From positions 3,056,501 to 3,120,500 of the forward strand of contig NZ_LT629775.1 of assembly GCF_900105395.1 (NCBI RefSeq): DNA of 64,000 nucleotides. The letters run 5' to 3'. Position 1 is the first letter of the stretch. The number at the start of each line of letters is the position of its first letter. This DNA is from Streptomyces sp. TLI_053. Its GTDB lineage: Bacteria; Actinomycetota; Actinomycetes; Streptomycetales; Streptomycetaceae. A model generated the notes under the pieces. It was given only the letters and a program-made list of their open reading frames with translations. It did not search any database and was not told where the DNA came from. The position numbers and the translations under genes are program-made. Positions 9,534 to 18,210 of the stretch are shown here, piece by piece.

Positions 9534-11012
9534 TCAGTACCGCCAGCGGGTGGCGGCGGCCAGCTGCTCGGGTGCCGCGTCCGCGTACTGCTCGGCCTCG
9601 GCCTGACGGACGGCCAGCACCGCCTCGAACAGCGGATCGCCGAGCGCCTCCCGGAGCACGGCGGAGCCCCGGTAGGCGGCCAGCGCCTCGGCCGGGCCGG
9701 TCGGCAGCCGGGGGAAGGTGCCGGGCTCGGCCAGGGCAGGGTCCCCGGTGGACTCCGGCGGCAGCGCGAGCCGCTGCTCCCGCCCGGCGAGGCCGGCGGC
9801 GATCACCGCGCCGACCGCCAGGTACGGGTTGGCGGTGGCGTCGAAGCACTTGATCTCGGCGTTGGCGGCGGAGGACCGCTCGCCGGTGGAGCCGGTGACC
9901 AGGCGGAGCGCGGCCTCGCGGTTCTCCAGCCCCCAGCACTGGTAGGCCCCGGCCCAGTGCGTGGGGACCAGGCGGAGATAGCCGGCCGGGCTGGAGCAGC
10001 CGAGCACCAGCAGCTCGGGCAGCGCGCCGAGCACCCCGGCCAGGAAGCCCTCGGCCTCGGCGGTCAGCCCGTGCGGGCCGGGGCCGCCGTGCGCGAGGTT
10101 GTGCCCCTCGCGCCAGAGGCTGAGGTGGAGGTGGCCGCCGTTGCCGACCCCGCCGGCCTCGACCGCCGGGGCGAAGGAGGCCCGCAGACCGTGCCGGGCG
10201 GAGACGGCCCGGACGGTGTGCCGGACCAGTACCGAGGTGTCGGCGGCCTCGACCGGACCCTCCGGGGCGACCGAGACCTCGAACTGCCCGGGCGCGTACT
10301 CGGGGTGGATCTGGAGCACGGTCAGGCCCTGCTCGCCGAGGGCGCGGAGGACGTCGCGCAGGTAGTCGGAGAGGTCGGTGAGCCGCTGCATGCCGTAGGC
10401 CGGGCCGGCCGTCGGGTAACGGGGCTCCTCCCCCTCCGGGCCGGCCAGCGCGACCACCCACTCGATCTCGATCCCGGCCTTGAGGGCCAGGCCCTGCTCG
10501 GCCGCGGCGGCCACCGCCCGGCGGGCGAAGAGCCGCTGGCAGCCGGGGTGCGGGGCGCCGCCCTGGGTGTAGCGGTCCCCCGGGGCCCAGGCCCAGCCGG
10601 GCTGGGCGGCGAGCGGGACGATCCGCTCGACGTCGGGGTAGAGCCGGAGGTCGCCGGTGGGGCCGCCGATCAGCCGGCTGGTGACGACGGAGTCGTCGGC
10701 CAGGAAGACGTCGAAGCAGGGGGCGGCGCCGACGCCCCACTGCGCCGCGTGCACCAGGCCGCCGAGCGGCACCGCCTTGACCCGGGCGATGCCGGCGTTG
10801 TCCACCCAGGTGACGGCGACCGCCTCGACCCCGGAGCCCCGCAGCCGGTCGGCGGCGGCCCGCGCGCGCTCGCCGCGCTCGGCCCGGTCCGCCCGCGGCG
10901 GCAGCACGGCGCCGGCACCGGACTCGACGTGCCCGGCCGGGCCGGGGGCGGGTCGGGCGGCGGACCCGGCGGCGGGCTCGGGTCGGTCCGTGGCAACGGT
11001 TCCAGTGGTCAT
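9534..11012 (-). CDS. Type I glutamine-synthetase-like protein (gamma-glutamyl-amine ligase candidate)
   Basis: The 492-residue protein starts at MTTGTVATD; a frame extending further upstream is not protein-like. After a disordered lead of about 60 residues comes the beta-grasp domain (VTWVDNAGIARVKAVPL), then the catalytic domain. Characteristic motifs are GIEIEW, HPEYAPGQFEVSVAP, VGNGGHLHLSLW and SSAANAEIKCFDATANPYLA. The SxE(I/V)K..D...NPY form and absence of an adenylylation-site Tyr loop mark it as a GS-I paralogue rather than housekeeping GlnA. Streptomyces GS paralogues ligate glutamate to polyamines or ethanolamine. It is coupled to the amidohydrolase and divergent from the hydroxyacyl-CoA dehydrogenase. 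Amine specificity cannot be told. Confidence 0.88.
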   Translation of the reverse strand: MTTGTVATDRPEPAAGSAARPAPGPAGHVESGAGAVLPPRADRAERGERARAAADRLRGSGVEAVAVTWVDNAGIARVKAVPLGGLVHAAQWGVGAAPCFDVFLADDSVVTSRLIGGPTGDLRLYPDVERIVPLAAQPGWAWAPGDRYTQGGAPHPGCQRLFARRAVAAAAEQGLALKAGIEIEWVVALAGPEGEEPRYPTAGPAYGMQRLTDLSDYLRDVLRALGEQGLTVLQIHPEYAPGQFEVSVAPEGPVEAADTSVLVRHTVRAVSARHGLRASFAPAVEAGGVGNGGHLHLSLWREGHNLAHGGPGPHGLTAEAEGFLAGVLGALPELLVLGCSSPAGYLRLVPTHWAGAYQCWGLENREAALRLVTGSTGERSSAANAEIKCFDATANPYLAVGAVIAAGLAGREQRLALPPESTGDPALAEPGTFPRLPTGPAEALAAYRGSAVLREALGDPLFEAVLAVRQAEAEQYADAAPEQLAAATRWRY

Positions 11013-11529
11013 GCCCCCATGGTTCCCAGCCCCGCCGGGCCGCGTAACTCCCCTATCGGGTGGTCCGAACGGACGTCCGTCCACGACCTCACCCGCACGG
11101 GTGATCACCCGGTCGTGAGCAGCGGAACTCCTGTCCCCCACCCCCTTCCTACTCGCCGGTAGCTTCGCTACAGTGTCCGCACGCACCACTGCCGGGCTTC
11201 GGGAGCCGCACCGGCGGGGCGCCGTCCGCCGCGCCGGGAACCGCGGGGCCGACGGCGGACGACGGTGCGTTCGTTCACCGGCCGGTGCCGCGGATCGCGG
11301 CCGGGGCCGGATTTCTCTCCTCTGTGTTCAGAGCCGCTTCCTTCACCCCGAGCGCCTGAGTACCACGGCACACCCGCAGCACCGCCGGAGCGGACCGGCG
11401 GCTGCGCGGTGGCCGCAACCGTCATCCCCCCGCACCGCGCGCGGACCCTCCTGCGGAGCGCGCGCCCTCGTTCCGGGGGCGCGCCCTCCGGAGCGCGCGC
11501 GGGCCTTCCATGACAAGGAGTCAGGACAG
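11013..11529. promoter_or_regulatory. Divergent control region between the GS-like and 3-hydroxyacyl-CoA dehydrogenase genes
   Basis: This 517-base gap contains two perfect palindromes: ACGGACGTCCGT (11069-11080) and CGGGTGATCACCCG (11098-11111). Both are within 100 bases of the GS-like start codon and suited to regulator binding. A TACAGT -10-like hexamer lies at 11169-11174 on the plus strand inside GTAGC-TTC-GCTAC dyad symmetry, without a convincing -35. The remainder (11180-11515) is GC-rich with no supported gene. Confidence 0.5.
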
Positions 11530-13305
11530 ATGGAGCGTCCCTTCCCCACGGTCGCCGTGGTCGGACTCGGCACGATGGGCACCGGCGTCGCCGTCGCGGT
11601 CGCCAGGAGCGGCCGCCGGGTGATCGGCATCGAGGCCGACGAGAACTCCGCCGCCCGGGCCCTGGCCCGGATCGAGGAGTCCACCGCGCACGCGGTGGCC
11701 CGGGAGCGGCTCACCGCCGAGGAGCGGGCCGGGCTGCTCGCCAGGCTCACCGTCGGCCACGCGCTGGAGGCCGCCGCCGAGGCGGACCTGGTGATCGAGG
11801 AGGTGCCCGAGCAGCTGGAGCTGAAGCGGGAGGTCTTCGCGGCGCTGGACCGGATCTGCCCGGCCGAGACCGTGTTCGCCACCGGCACCACCGCGCTCTC
11901 GGTGACCCGGATCGCCGCCGCCACCGCCCGCCCGGACCGGGTGCTCGGGCTGCACTTCTTCAACCCGGTGCACACCATGAAGCTGGTCGAGGTGGTGCGC
12001 ACCGTGCTCACCGCCCCGCAGGTCGCCGAGGACGCCGCGGCGCTGGCCCGGGACCTCGGCAAGGAGCCGGTGGCGGCCGGCGACCGGGCCGGCTTCGTGG
12101 TCAACGGACTGCTCTTCGCGTACCTGAACCAGGCCGCCGCGATGTACGAGTCCAGGTACGCCACCCGGGAGGACATCGACGCCGCGATGCGGCTGGGCTG
12201 CGGCCTGCCGATGGGGCCGCTGGCCCTGCTCGACCTGATCGGCGTGGACACCGCGAGGACCGTCCTGGAGGCGATGTACGAGCAGTCCAGGGACCGGCTG
12301 CACGCGCCCGCGCCGATCCTCGGCCAGCTGGTCTCGGCCGGACTGCTGGGCCGCAAGACCGGCCGCGGCTTCTACACCTACGAGGCGCCCGGCTCCTCCC
12401 GGGCCGTCGACACCACCGCCGGCCCGGCCCGGCCGGGGGTGTCCGGCCGGGAGGTGCGCAGCATCGGCGTCTGCGGCTCGGGCACCATGGCGACCGGCAT
12501 CGTCGAGGTGTTCGCCAAGGCCGGGTACCCCGTGCTGCTGGCCGCCCGGAGCCTGGAGAAGGCCGAGCGGGCCAAGGCCCAGCTGGCCAGGTCGCTGGAG
12601 CGCTCGGTGGCGAAGGGCCGGCTGACCGAGCAGCAGCGGGACGCCGCCCTGGGCCTGGTGACGCCGGTCGGGCAGTACGGCGAGCTGGCGGACGTGGACC
12701 TGGTGGTCGAGGCGGTGGCCGAGGACCTCGCGGTCAAGCGCGAGCTGTTCACCGCGCTGGACGCGATCGTCAAGCCGGGCGCGGTGCTGGCCACCACCAC
12801 CTCCTCGCTGCCGGTGGTCGCGTGCGCCTCGGCCACCGGGCGGCCGCAGGACGTGGTCGGCATGCACTTCTTCAACCCGGCGCCGGCGATGCGGCTGGTC
12901 GAGGTGGTCTCCACGGTGCTGACAGCGCCGGAGGTCACCGCGACCGTGCTGGAGCTGTGCGCGAAGGTCCGCAAGCACCCGGTGGAGTGCGGGGACCGGG
13001 CCGGCTTCATCGTGAACGCGCTGCTCTTCCCCTATCTCAACGACGCGGTGCGGATGCTCCAGGAGCACTACGCGACGGTGGACGACATCGACACCGCGAT
13101 GAAGCTCGGCTGCGGCTACCCGATGGGTCCGTTCGAGCTGCTGGACGTGGTCGGCCTGGACGTCTCGCTGACCATCGAGCAGGTGCTGCACCAGGAGTTC
13201 CGCGAGCCGGGCCTGGCCGCGGCGCCGCTGCTGGAGCACCTGGTGGCGGCGGGCTGCCTGGGCCGCAAGACCGGCCGCGGTTTCCGCGACCACGCGCGCC
13301 GATGA
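11530..13305 (+). CDS. 3-hydroxyacyl-CoA (3-hydroxybutyryl-CoA) dehydrogenase, tandem two-unit form
   Basis: The 591-residue product is an internal duplication: two complete NAD-binding plus C-terminal units. The first starts at FPTVAVVGLGTMGTG and the second near residue 315 with VRSIGVCGSGTMATG. Each carries LGLHFFNP or VGMHFFNP followed by (M)KLVEVV, GDRAGF(V/I)VN and GRKTGRGF. AAGGAG lies 10 bases before the ATG. The enzyme oxidises (S)-3-hydroxyacyl-CoA, or in reverse makes 3-hydroxybutyryl-CoA, which feeds crotonyl-CoA to Ccr. An hbd-like gene beside ccr and meaA is the conserved streptomycete order. Tandem forms of about 590 residues are usual here. Confidence 0.93.
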   Translation: MERPFPTVAVVGLGTMGTGVAVAVARSGRRVIGIEADENSAARALARIEESTAHAVARERLTAEERAGLLARLTVGHALEAAAEADLVIEEVPEQLELKREVFAALDRICPAETVFATGTTALSVTRIAAATARPDRVLGLHFFNPVHTMKLVEVVRTVLTAPQVAEDAAALARDLGKEPVAAGDRAGFVVNGLLFAYLNQAAAMYESRYATREDIDAAMRLGCGLPMGPLALLDLIGVDTARTVLEAMYEQSRDRLHAPAPILGQLVSAGLLGRKTGRGFYTYEAPGSSRAVDTTAGPARPGVSGREVRSIGVCGSGTMATGIVEVFAKAGYPVLLAARSLEKAERAKAQLARSLERSVAKGRLTEQQRDAALGLVTPVGQYGELADVDLVVEAVAEDLAVKRELFTALDAIVKPGAVLATTTSSLPVVACASATGRPQDVVGMHFFNPAPAMRLVEVVSTVLTAPEVTATVLELCAKVRKHPVECGDRAGFIVNALLFPYLNDAVRMLQEHYATVDDIDTAMKLGCGYPMGPFELLDVVGLDVSLTIEQVLHQEFREPGLAAAPLLEHLVAAGCLGRKTGRGFRDHARR

Positions 13306-13484
13306 CCACGCCGCCGTCCTACGGGGGAGCTCCCGACCGGCCGCCGTTCCGCGCGGAGCGGGCCGGCTGGGGGGCAGGTTCGGTGTCCGCGCACTGGCCG
13401 AGACCGGCGGTGGGCGGACCGGTCGCCCCGGTCCGCCGGGCAAGGCCCCCTGCTCCGGCGCCGGGGGCGTGTAGCGTTCCGGGC

Positions 13485-14405
13485 ATGGATCGGGTTCAGT
13501 CAGTCTCCCCGCAGCAGTCGGCCCCGCAGCAGTCCGCGCCGGCGCGTGACGGCCGGCCGGCCGGGACGGGCTCGGAGGGGGGCCAGGGCAGCCGCCGGGC
13601 GGCGGCCCAGCGCCAGCAGATGCGCCAGGACCTGGCCACCGCCGCGATGGAGCTGTTCGCCTCGCAGGGCTACGAGGAGACCACGGTCGACCAGATCGCC
13701 GCGGCGGCCGGGGTGGCCCGGCGGACCTTCTTCCGGTACTTCCGGTCCAAGGAGGAGGCGATCTTCCCGGACCACGACGACACCCTGGTGCGGGTCGCCG
13801 ACCTGCTGGCCAGCGCCGAGCCGGAGGAGCACCCGCTGGACGTGGTCTGCCGGGGCATCAAGGAGGTGCTGCGGATGTACGCCTCCACGCCCGGGGTCTC
13901 GGTGGCCAGGTACCAGCTGATCCGCCAGGTGCCGACGCTGCGGGAGCGGGAGATCGCCGTGGTGGCCCGCTACGAGCGGCTGTTCACCCGTTACCTGCTG
14001 GGCCGGTTCGACACCGCCGGGGAGATCCCCGCGGGCTGGCAGCACGGCGGCGAGGACGACTCGATGCTGGCCGAGGTGTCGGCGGCGGCGGTGGTCGCGG
14101 CGCACAACCACGTCCTGCGGCGCTGGCTGCGGGCCGGCGGGCGGGGCGACGTGGAGGCGCAGCTGGACCACTCCTTCGAGGTGATCCGGCAGACCTTCTG
14201 GGGCTCCAGCGCGCCGGGGGCGCGGCGGCGCGGTGCCGTGGTGGCACCGGGTGCCAGTGGGGCGGAGGCGGAGGCCTCGACCTCGCGCGCACCGAGTGCC
14301 ACCGCTGGAGGTGAGGTACTCATCACAGTCACCCGGACGGACGCTCCGCTGGAGCTGGTGGTGGATGCCGTGCGGGCCGCCCTGGAGGGCGTCAAGCAGG
14401 CCTGA
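13485..14405 (+). CDS. TetR-family transcriptional regulator (probable repressor of ccr)
   Basis: The 306-residue protein starts at MDRVQSVSPQQ. The TetR helix-turn-helix occupies about residues 45-95 (MRQDLATAAMELFASQGYEETT, then VDQIAAAAGVARRTFFRYFRSKEEAIF). The C-terminal ligand domain runs to about residue 240, followed by an unusual tail (STSRAPSATAGGEVLITVTRTDAPLE region) of about 60 residues. It lies between the hydroxyacyl-CoA dehydrogenase and ccr. GTGGCAC/GTGCCAC dyads occur in the ccr promoter and within the 3' end of this gene (14241-14256, 14294-14300), suggesting that it binds them. Inducer and true target are inferred. Confidence 0.88.
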   Translation: MDRVQSVSPQQSAPQQSAPARDGRPAGTGSEGGQGSRRAAAQRQQMRQDLATAAMELFASQGYEETTVDQIAAAAGVARRTFFRYFRSKEEAIFPDHDDTLVRVADLLASAEPEEHPLDVVCRGIKEVLRMYASTPGVSVARYQLIRQVPTLREREIAVVARYERLFTRYLLGRFDTAGEIPAGWQHGGEDDSMLAEVSAAAVVAAHNHVLRRWLRAGGRGDVEAQLDHSFEVIRQTFWGSSAPGARRRGAVVAPGASGAEAEASTSRAPSATAGGEVLITVTRTDAPLELVVDAVRAALEGVKQA

Positions 14406-14440
14406 CCGCAGGAGTTTTCGCAGGTCACAAGGGATTCGAG

Positions 14441-14472
14441 GGCCCGTGCCGGAGTGTCGGCACGGGCCTTTT
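14441..14472 (+). terminator. Intrinsic terminator after the TetR gene
   Basis: A 10-bp perfect stem (GGCCCGTGCC / GGCACGGGCC) with an 8-base loop is followed directly by TTTT at 14469-14472. It isolates TetR transcription from the ccr promoter. Confidence 0.85.
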
Positions 14473-14536
14473 CGATGCCCTCCGCGAGCCCTCCGGAGGT
14501 GCCGCCGATCCGTCCGAATTGGTGGCACCGCGTGTC

Positions 14537-14566
14537 TTTACGAGTGGCACAGGGTGCCACTACCTT
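14537..14566 (+). promoter_or_regulatory. ccr promoter with a palindromic operator in the -35/-10 spacer
   Basis: TTTACG (14537-14542) and TACCTT (14561-14566) are 18 bases apart, a close match to TTGACR-N18-TANNNT. The spacer is almost exactly the 19-bp perfect dyad AGTGGCACAGGGTGCCACT (14543-14561). An extra half-site GTGGCAC lies at 14522-14528. Repressor occupancy would block RNA polymerase. The predicted leader to the ccr ATG is about 210 bases and holds no other feature that could be supported. Confidence 0.72.
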
Positions 14567-14782
14567 GTTACCCACCAGTCGCGGCGCCGCGGCTCCCCAC
14601 CTCGGCGCGCCGTCGTACCGGCGCTCCCCGACCCCGGGGGCGACCCACCGCATAACCGGCCCACCAGCCACCCCGGCCCACCAGCCACCCACACCCACCA
14701 CCCCGTTCAGCGAAGCCGGTGTCCGCTCCCGGCTCCCCCAGACGCCCTGTGCCCTCACACAGGTACGCCTTCGGAGGCAGCC

Positions 14783-16153
14783 ATGAAGGAAATCCTCGAC
14801 GCGATCCTCAGCTCCGACAGCACCTCGGCGGACTTCGCCAACGTGAAGCTGCCGGAGTCCTACCGGGCGGTCACGCTCCACAAGGACGAGGAGCAGATGT
14901 TCGCGGGCCTCGACAGCCGCGACAAGGACCCGCGCAAGTCCCTCCACCTCGACGACGTCCCGCTGCCCGAGCTGGGCCCGGGCGAGGCCCTGGTCGCCGT
15001 GATGGCGAGCGCGGTGAACTACAACACCGTGTGGAGCTCGATCTTCGAGCCGGTCTCCACCTTCGGCTTCCTGGAGCGCTACGGCCGGCTCTCCCCGCTC
15101 ACCAAGCGCCACGACCTGCCGTACCACGTGCTCGGCTCCGACCTGGCGGGCGTGGTGCTGCGCACCGGCGCCGGGGTCAACGCCTGGAAGCCGGGCGACG
15201 AGGTGGTCGCCCACTGCCTGTCCGTCGAGCTGGAGTCCTCGGACGGCCACAACGACACGATGATGGACCCGGAGCAGCGGATCTGGGGCTTCGAGACCAA
15301 CTTCGGCGGCCTGGCCCAGCTGGCCCTGGTGAAGACCAACCAGCTGATGCCCAAGCCCGCCCACCTGACCTGGGAGGAGGCCGCCTCCCCCGGCCTGGTC
15401 AACTCCACCGCCTACCGCCAGCTGGTCTCGCAGAACGGCGCGGGCATGAAGCAGGGCGACAACGTGCTGATCTGGGGCGCCAGCGGCGGCCTCGGCTCGT
15501 ACGCCACCCAGTACGCGCTGGCCGGCGGCGCCACCCCGATCTGCGTGGTCTCCAGCCCGGAGAAGGCCGACATCTGCCGGGCGATGGGCGCCGAGGCGAT
15601 CATCGACCGCTCCGCCGAGGGCTACCGGTTCTGGAAGGACGAGCAGAACCAGGACCCGCGCGAGTGGAAGCGCTTCGGCGGGCGGATCCGCGAGCTGACC
15701 GGCGGCGAGGACGTCGACATCGTCTTCGAGCACCCCGGCCGGGAGACCTTCGGCGCCAGCGTCTACGTCACCCGCAAGGGCGGCACCATCGTCACCTGCG
15801 CCTCCACCTCCGGCTACATGCACCAGTACGACAACCGCTACCTGTGGATGTCGCTCAAGAGGATCGTCGGCTCGCACTTCGCCAACTACCGCGAGGCCTG
15901 GGAGGCCAACCGCCTGGTGGCCAAGGGCAAGATCCACCCGACCGTGTCCAAGGTCTACCCGCTGGAGCAGACCGGGCAGGCCTCGCTCGACGTCCACCAG
16001 AACCGGCACCAGGGCAAGGTCGGCGTGCTCTGCCTCGCCCCCGAGGAGGGCCTGGGCGTGCGCGACGCCGAGCTGCGCGCCAAGCACCTGCCCGCGATCA
16101 ACCTCTTCCGCGAGGTCACCGAGCGGACCATCCAGCCGAGCCGCGACATCTAA
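14783..16153 (+). CDS. ccr: Crotonyl-CoA carboxylase/reductase
   Basis: The 456-residue member of the medium-chain dehydrogenase/reductase family starts at MKEILDAILSSDST, with GGAGG 5 bases upstream. Ccr-specific stretches include SAVNYNTVWSSIFEPVSTFGFLERYGR, HVLGSDLAGVVLRTG, WGFETNFGGLAQ and the nucleotide-binding GASGGLGSYATQYALAGG; the C-terminal HQNRHQGKVGVLCL is also diagnostic. It carries out NADPH-dependent reductive carboxylation of crotonyl-CoA to (2S)-ethylmalonyl-CoA. The product feeds the ethylmalonyl-CoA pathway and supplies polyketide extender units. It is the first gene of the operon with meaA 9 bases downstream. It ends in TAA, rare here. Confidence 0.97.
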   Translation: MKEILDAILSSDSTSADFANVKLPESYRAVTLHKDEEQMFAGLDSRDKDPRKSLHLDDVPLPELGPGEALVAVMASAVNYNTVWSSIFEPVSTFGFLERYGRLSPLTKRHDLPYHVLGSDLAGVVLRTGAGVNAWKPGDEVVAHCLSVELESSDGHNDTMMDPEQRIWGFETNFGGLAQLALVKTNQLMPKPAHLTWEEAASPGLVNSTAYRQLVSQNGAGMKQGDNVLIWGASGGLGSYATQYALAGGATPICVVSSPEKADICRAMGAEAIIDRSAEGYRFWKDEQNQDPREWKRFGGRIRELTGGEDVDIVFEHPGRETFGASVYVTRKGGTIVTCASTSGYMHQYDNRYLWMSLKRIVGSHFANYREAWEANRLVAKGKIHPTVSKVYPLEQTGQASLDVHQNRHQGKVGVLCLAPEEGLGVRDAELRAKHLPAINLFREVTERTIQPSRDI

Positions 16154-16162
16154 GGCGACCCG

Positions 16163-18190
16163 ATGACCGACCAGAAGCGCGACCGGCCCTGGCTGATGCG
16201 CACCTACGCCGGGCACTCGACGGCCGAGGACTCCAACGCGCTGTACCGGCGGAACCTCGCCAAGGGGCAGACCGGCCTCTCGGTGGCGTTCGACCTGCCG
16301 ACCCAGACCGGCTACGACTCCGACCACATCCTCGCCCGCGGCGAGGTCGGCCGGGTCGGGGTGCCGGTGGGCCACGTCGGCGACATGCGCACCCTGTTCG
16401 ACGGCATCCCGCTCGAGCAGACCAACACCTCCATGACGATCAACGCCACCGCGATGTGGCTGCTGGCGCTCTACCAGGTGGTCGCCGAGGAGCAGGGCGC
16501 GGACATCGCCAAGCTCACCGGCACCACCCAGAACGACATCGTCAAGGAGTACCTGTCGCGCGGGACGCACGTCTTCCCGCCCGGCCCCTCGGTGCGCCTG
16601 ATCACCGACATGATCGCCTACACGGTCGGGAACATCCCGAAGTGGAACCCGATCAACATCTGCAGCTACCACCTCCAGGAGGCCGGGGCCACCCCGGTCC
16701 AGGAGATCGCCTACGCGATGTGCACCGCGATCGAGGTGCTGGACGCCGTCCGCGACTCCGGCCAGGTGCCGGCCGAGCGGATGGGCGAGGTGGTCGCCCG
16801 GATCTCCTTCTTCGTCAACGCCGGGGTGCGGTTCGTCGAGGAGATGTGCAAGATGCGGGCCTTCGGCCGGCTCTGGGAGAAGGTCACCCGGGAGCGGTAC
16901 GGCATCGAGGACCCCAAGCAGCGCCGGTTCCGCTACGGCGTGCAGGTCAACTCGCTCGGCCTGACCGAGGCCCAGCCGGAGAACAACGTCCAGCGGATCG
17001 TGCTGGAGATGCTCGCCGTCACGCTCTCCAAGGACGCCCGCGCCCGCGCCGTCCAGCTGCCCGCCTGGAACGAGGCGCTCGGCCTGCCCCGCCCGTGGGA
17101 CCAGCAGTGGTCGCTGCGGATCCAGCAGGTGCTGGCCTTCGAGTCCGACCTGCTGGAGTACGGGGACATCTTCAACGGCTCCGAGGTGATCGAGGCCAAG
17201 ACCGAGGCGCTGCTGGCGGGCGCCGAGGCCGAGATCGCCAAGGTGCTGGGGATGGGCGGGGTCATCCCGGCCGTCGAGTCCGGCTACCTGAAGTCCAACC
17301 TGGTCGCCTCGCACGCCGCCCGCCGGGCCCGGATCGAGTCCGGCGAGGACAAGATCATCGGGGTCAACTGCTTCGACACCACCGAGGAGAGCCCGCTCAC
17401 GGCCGACCTCGACACCGCGATCATGGTCGTCGACCCGGCCTCCGAGCAGTCCGTGCTGACCGCGCTGGAGGCCTGGCGCGGTCAGCGCGACGAGGCGGCC
17501 GCGCTGAGCGCCCTGGCGGAGCTCAAGGCCGTCGCCGGCACCACCGCCAACCTCGTGCCGGCCACCCTGGCCTGCGCCCGGGCCGGGGTCACCACCGGCG
17601 AGTGGGCCTTCGCCCTGCGCGAGGTGTTCGGCGAGTACCGCGCGCCCACCGGCGTCGGCGGCGCCCCGGTCGCGGTCCCGGCCGAGCCCGGCGGCGAGCT
17701 GGCGGCCGTCCGCGAGGCGGTCGCCGCGACCGCCGCCGAACTCGGCGCCGGCAAGCTGCGGCTGCTGGTCGGCAAGCCCGGCCTGGACGGGCACTCCAAC
17801 GGGGCCGAGCAGATCGCCGTCCGGGCCCGCGACGCCGGGTTCGAGGTGGTCTACCAGGGCATCCGGCTCACCCCGGAGCAGATCGTCTCCGCCGCCGTCG
17901 CCGAGGACGTCCACTGCGTGGGCCTGTCGATCCTCTCCGGCGCCCACTCCGAGCTGGTGCCGGACGTGCTGCACCGGCTGCGCCGGGCCGGGGTGGAGGA
18001 TGTCCCGGTGATCGTGGGTGGCATCATCCCGGCAGCGGACGGCGAGGCCCTCAGGGCCGCCGGCGTCGCCGCCGTGTTCACCCCGAAGGACTTCGGCATC
18101 ACGACCATCATCGGCCGGATCGTGGACGAGATCCGGCTGGCCAACAGGCTCCAGCCCTGGACGCCGGCCCCGGCCACGACGACCAGCTGA
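16163..18190 (+). CDS. meaA: Ethylmalonyl-CoA mutase (coenzyme B12-dependent)
   Basis: The 675-residue protein comprises a mutase TIM barrel (RPWLMRTYAGHSTAEDSNALYRR; GLSVAFDLPTQTGYDSDH) and a C-terminal cobalamin-binding domain. The latter has the GLDGHSNG motif near residue 541, whose His is the lower axial Co ligand, and the later GGIIPAADGEAL. MeaA-type mutases are single-chain, unlike MutAB, and convert ethylmalonyl-CoA to methylsuccinyl-CoA. It follows ccr by 9 bases. The cofactor it needs is made by the riboswitch-controlled cob operon about 9 kb downstream. Confidence 0.97.
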   Translation: MTDQKRDRPWLMRTYAGHSTAEDSNALYRRNLAKGQTGLSVAFDLPTQTGYDSDHILARGEVGRVGVPVGHVGDMRTLFDGIPLEQTNTSMTINATAMWLLALYQVVAEEQGADIAKLTGTTQNDIVKEYLSRGTHVFPPGPSVRLITDMIAYTVGNIPKWNPINICSYHLQEAGATPVQEIAYAMCTAIEVLDAVRDSGQVPAERMGEVVARISFFVNAGVRFVEEMCKMRAFGRLWEKVTRERYGIEDPKQRRFRYGVQVNSLGLTEAQPENNVQRIVLEMLAVTLSKDARARAVQLPAWNEALGLPRPWDQQWSLRIQQVLAFESDLLEYGDIFNGSEVIEAKTEALLAGAEAEIAKVLGMGGVIPAVESGYLKSNLVASHAARRARIESGEDKIIGVNCFDTTEESPLTADLDTAIMVVDPASEQSVLTALEAWRGQRDEAAALSALAELKAVAGTTANLVPATLACARAGVTTGEWAFALREVFGEYRAPTGVGGAPVAVPAEPGGELAAVREAVAATAAELGAGKLRLLVGKPGLDGHSNGAEQIAVRARDAGFEVVYQGIRLTPEQIVSAAVAEDVHCVGLSILSGAHSELVPDVLHRLRRAGVEDVPVIVGGIIPAADGEALRAAGVAAVFTPKDFGITTIIGRIVDEIRLANRLQPWTPAPATTTS

Positions 18191-18210
18191 CCCCGGAAGG
18201 AACCACCCCC

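Noticed and set aside
8323..10740. 805-codon minus-strand frame across the amidohydrolase and GS-like genes
   Set aside because: Composition is Arg/Pro/Gly shadow; the two recognised genes lie in other frames of the same strand.
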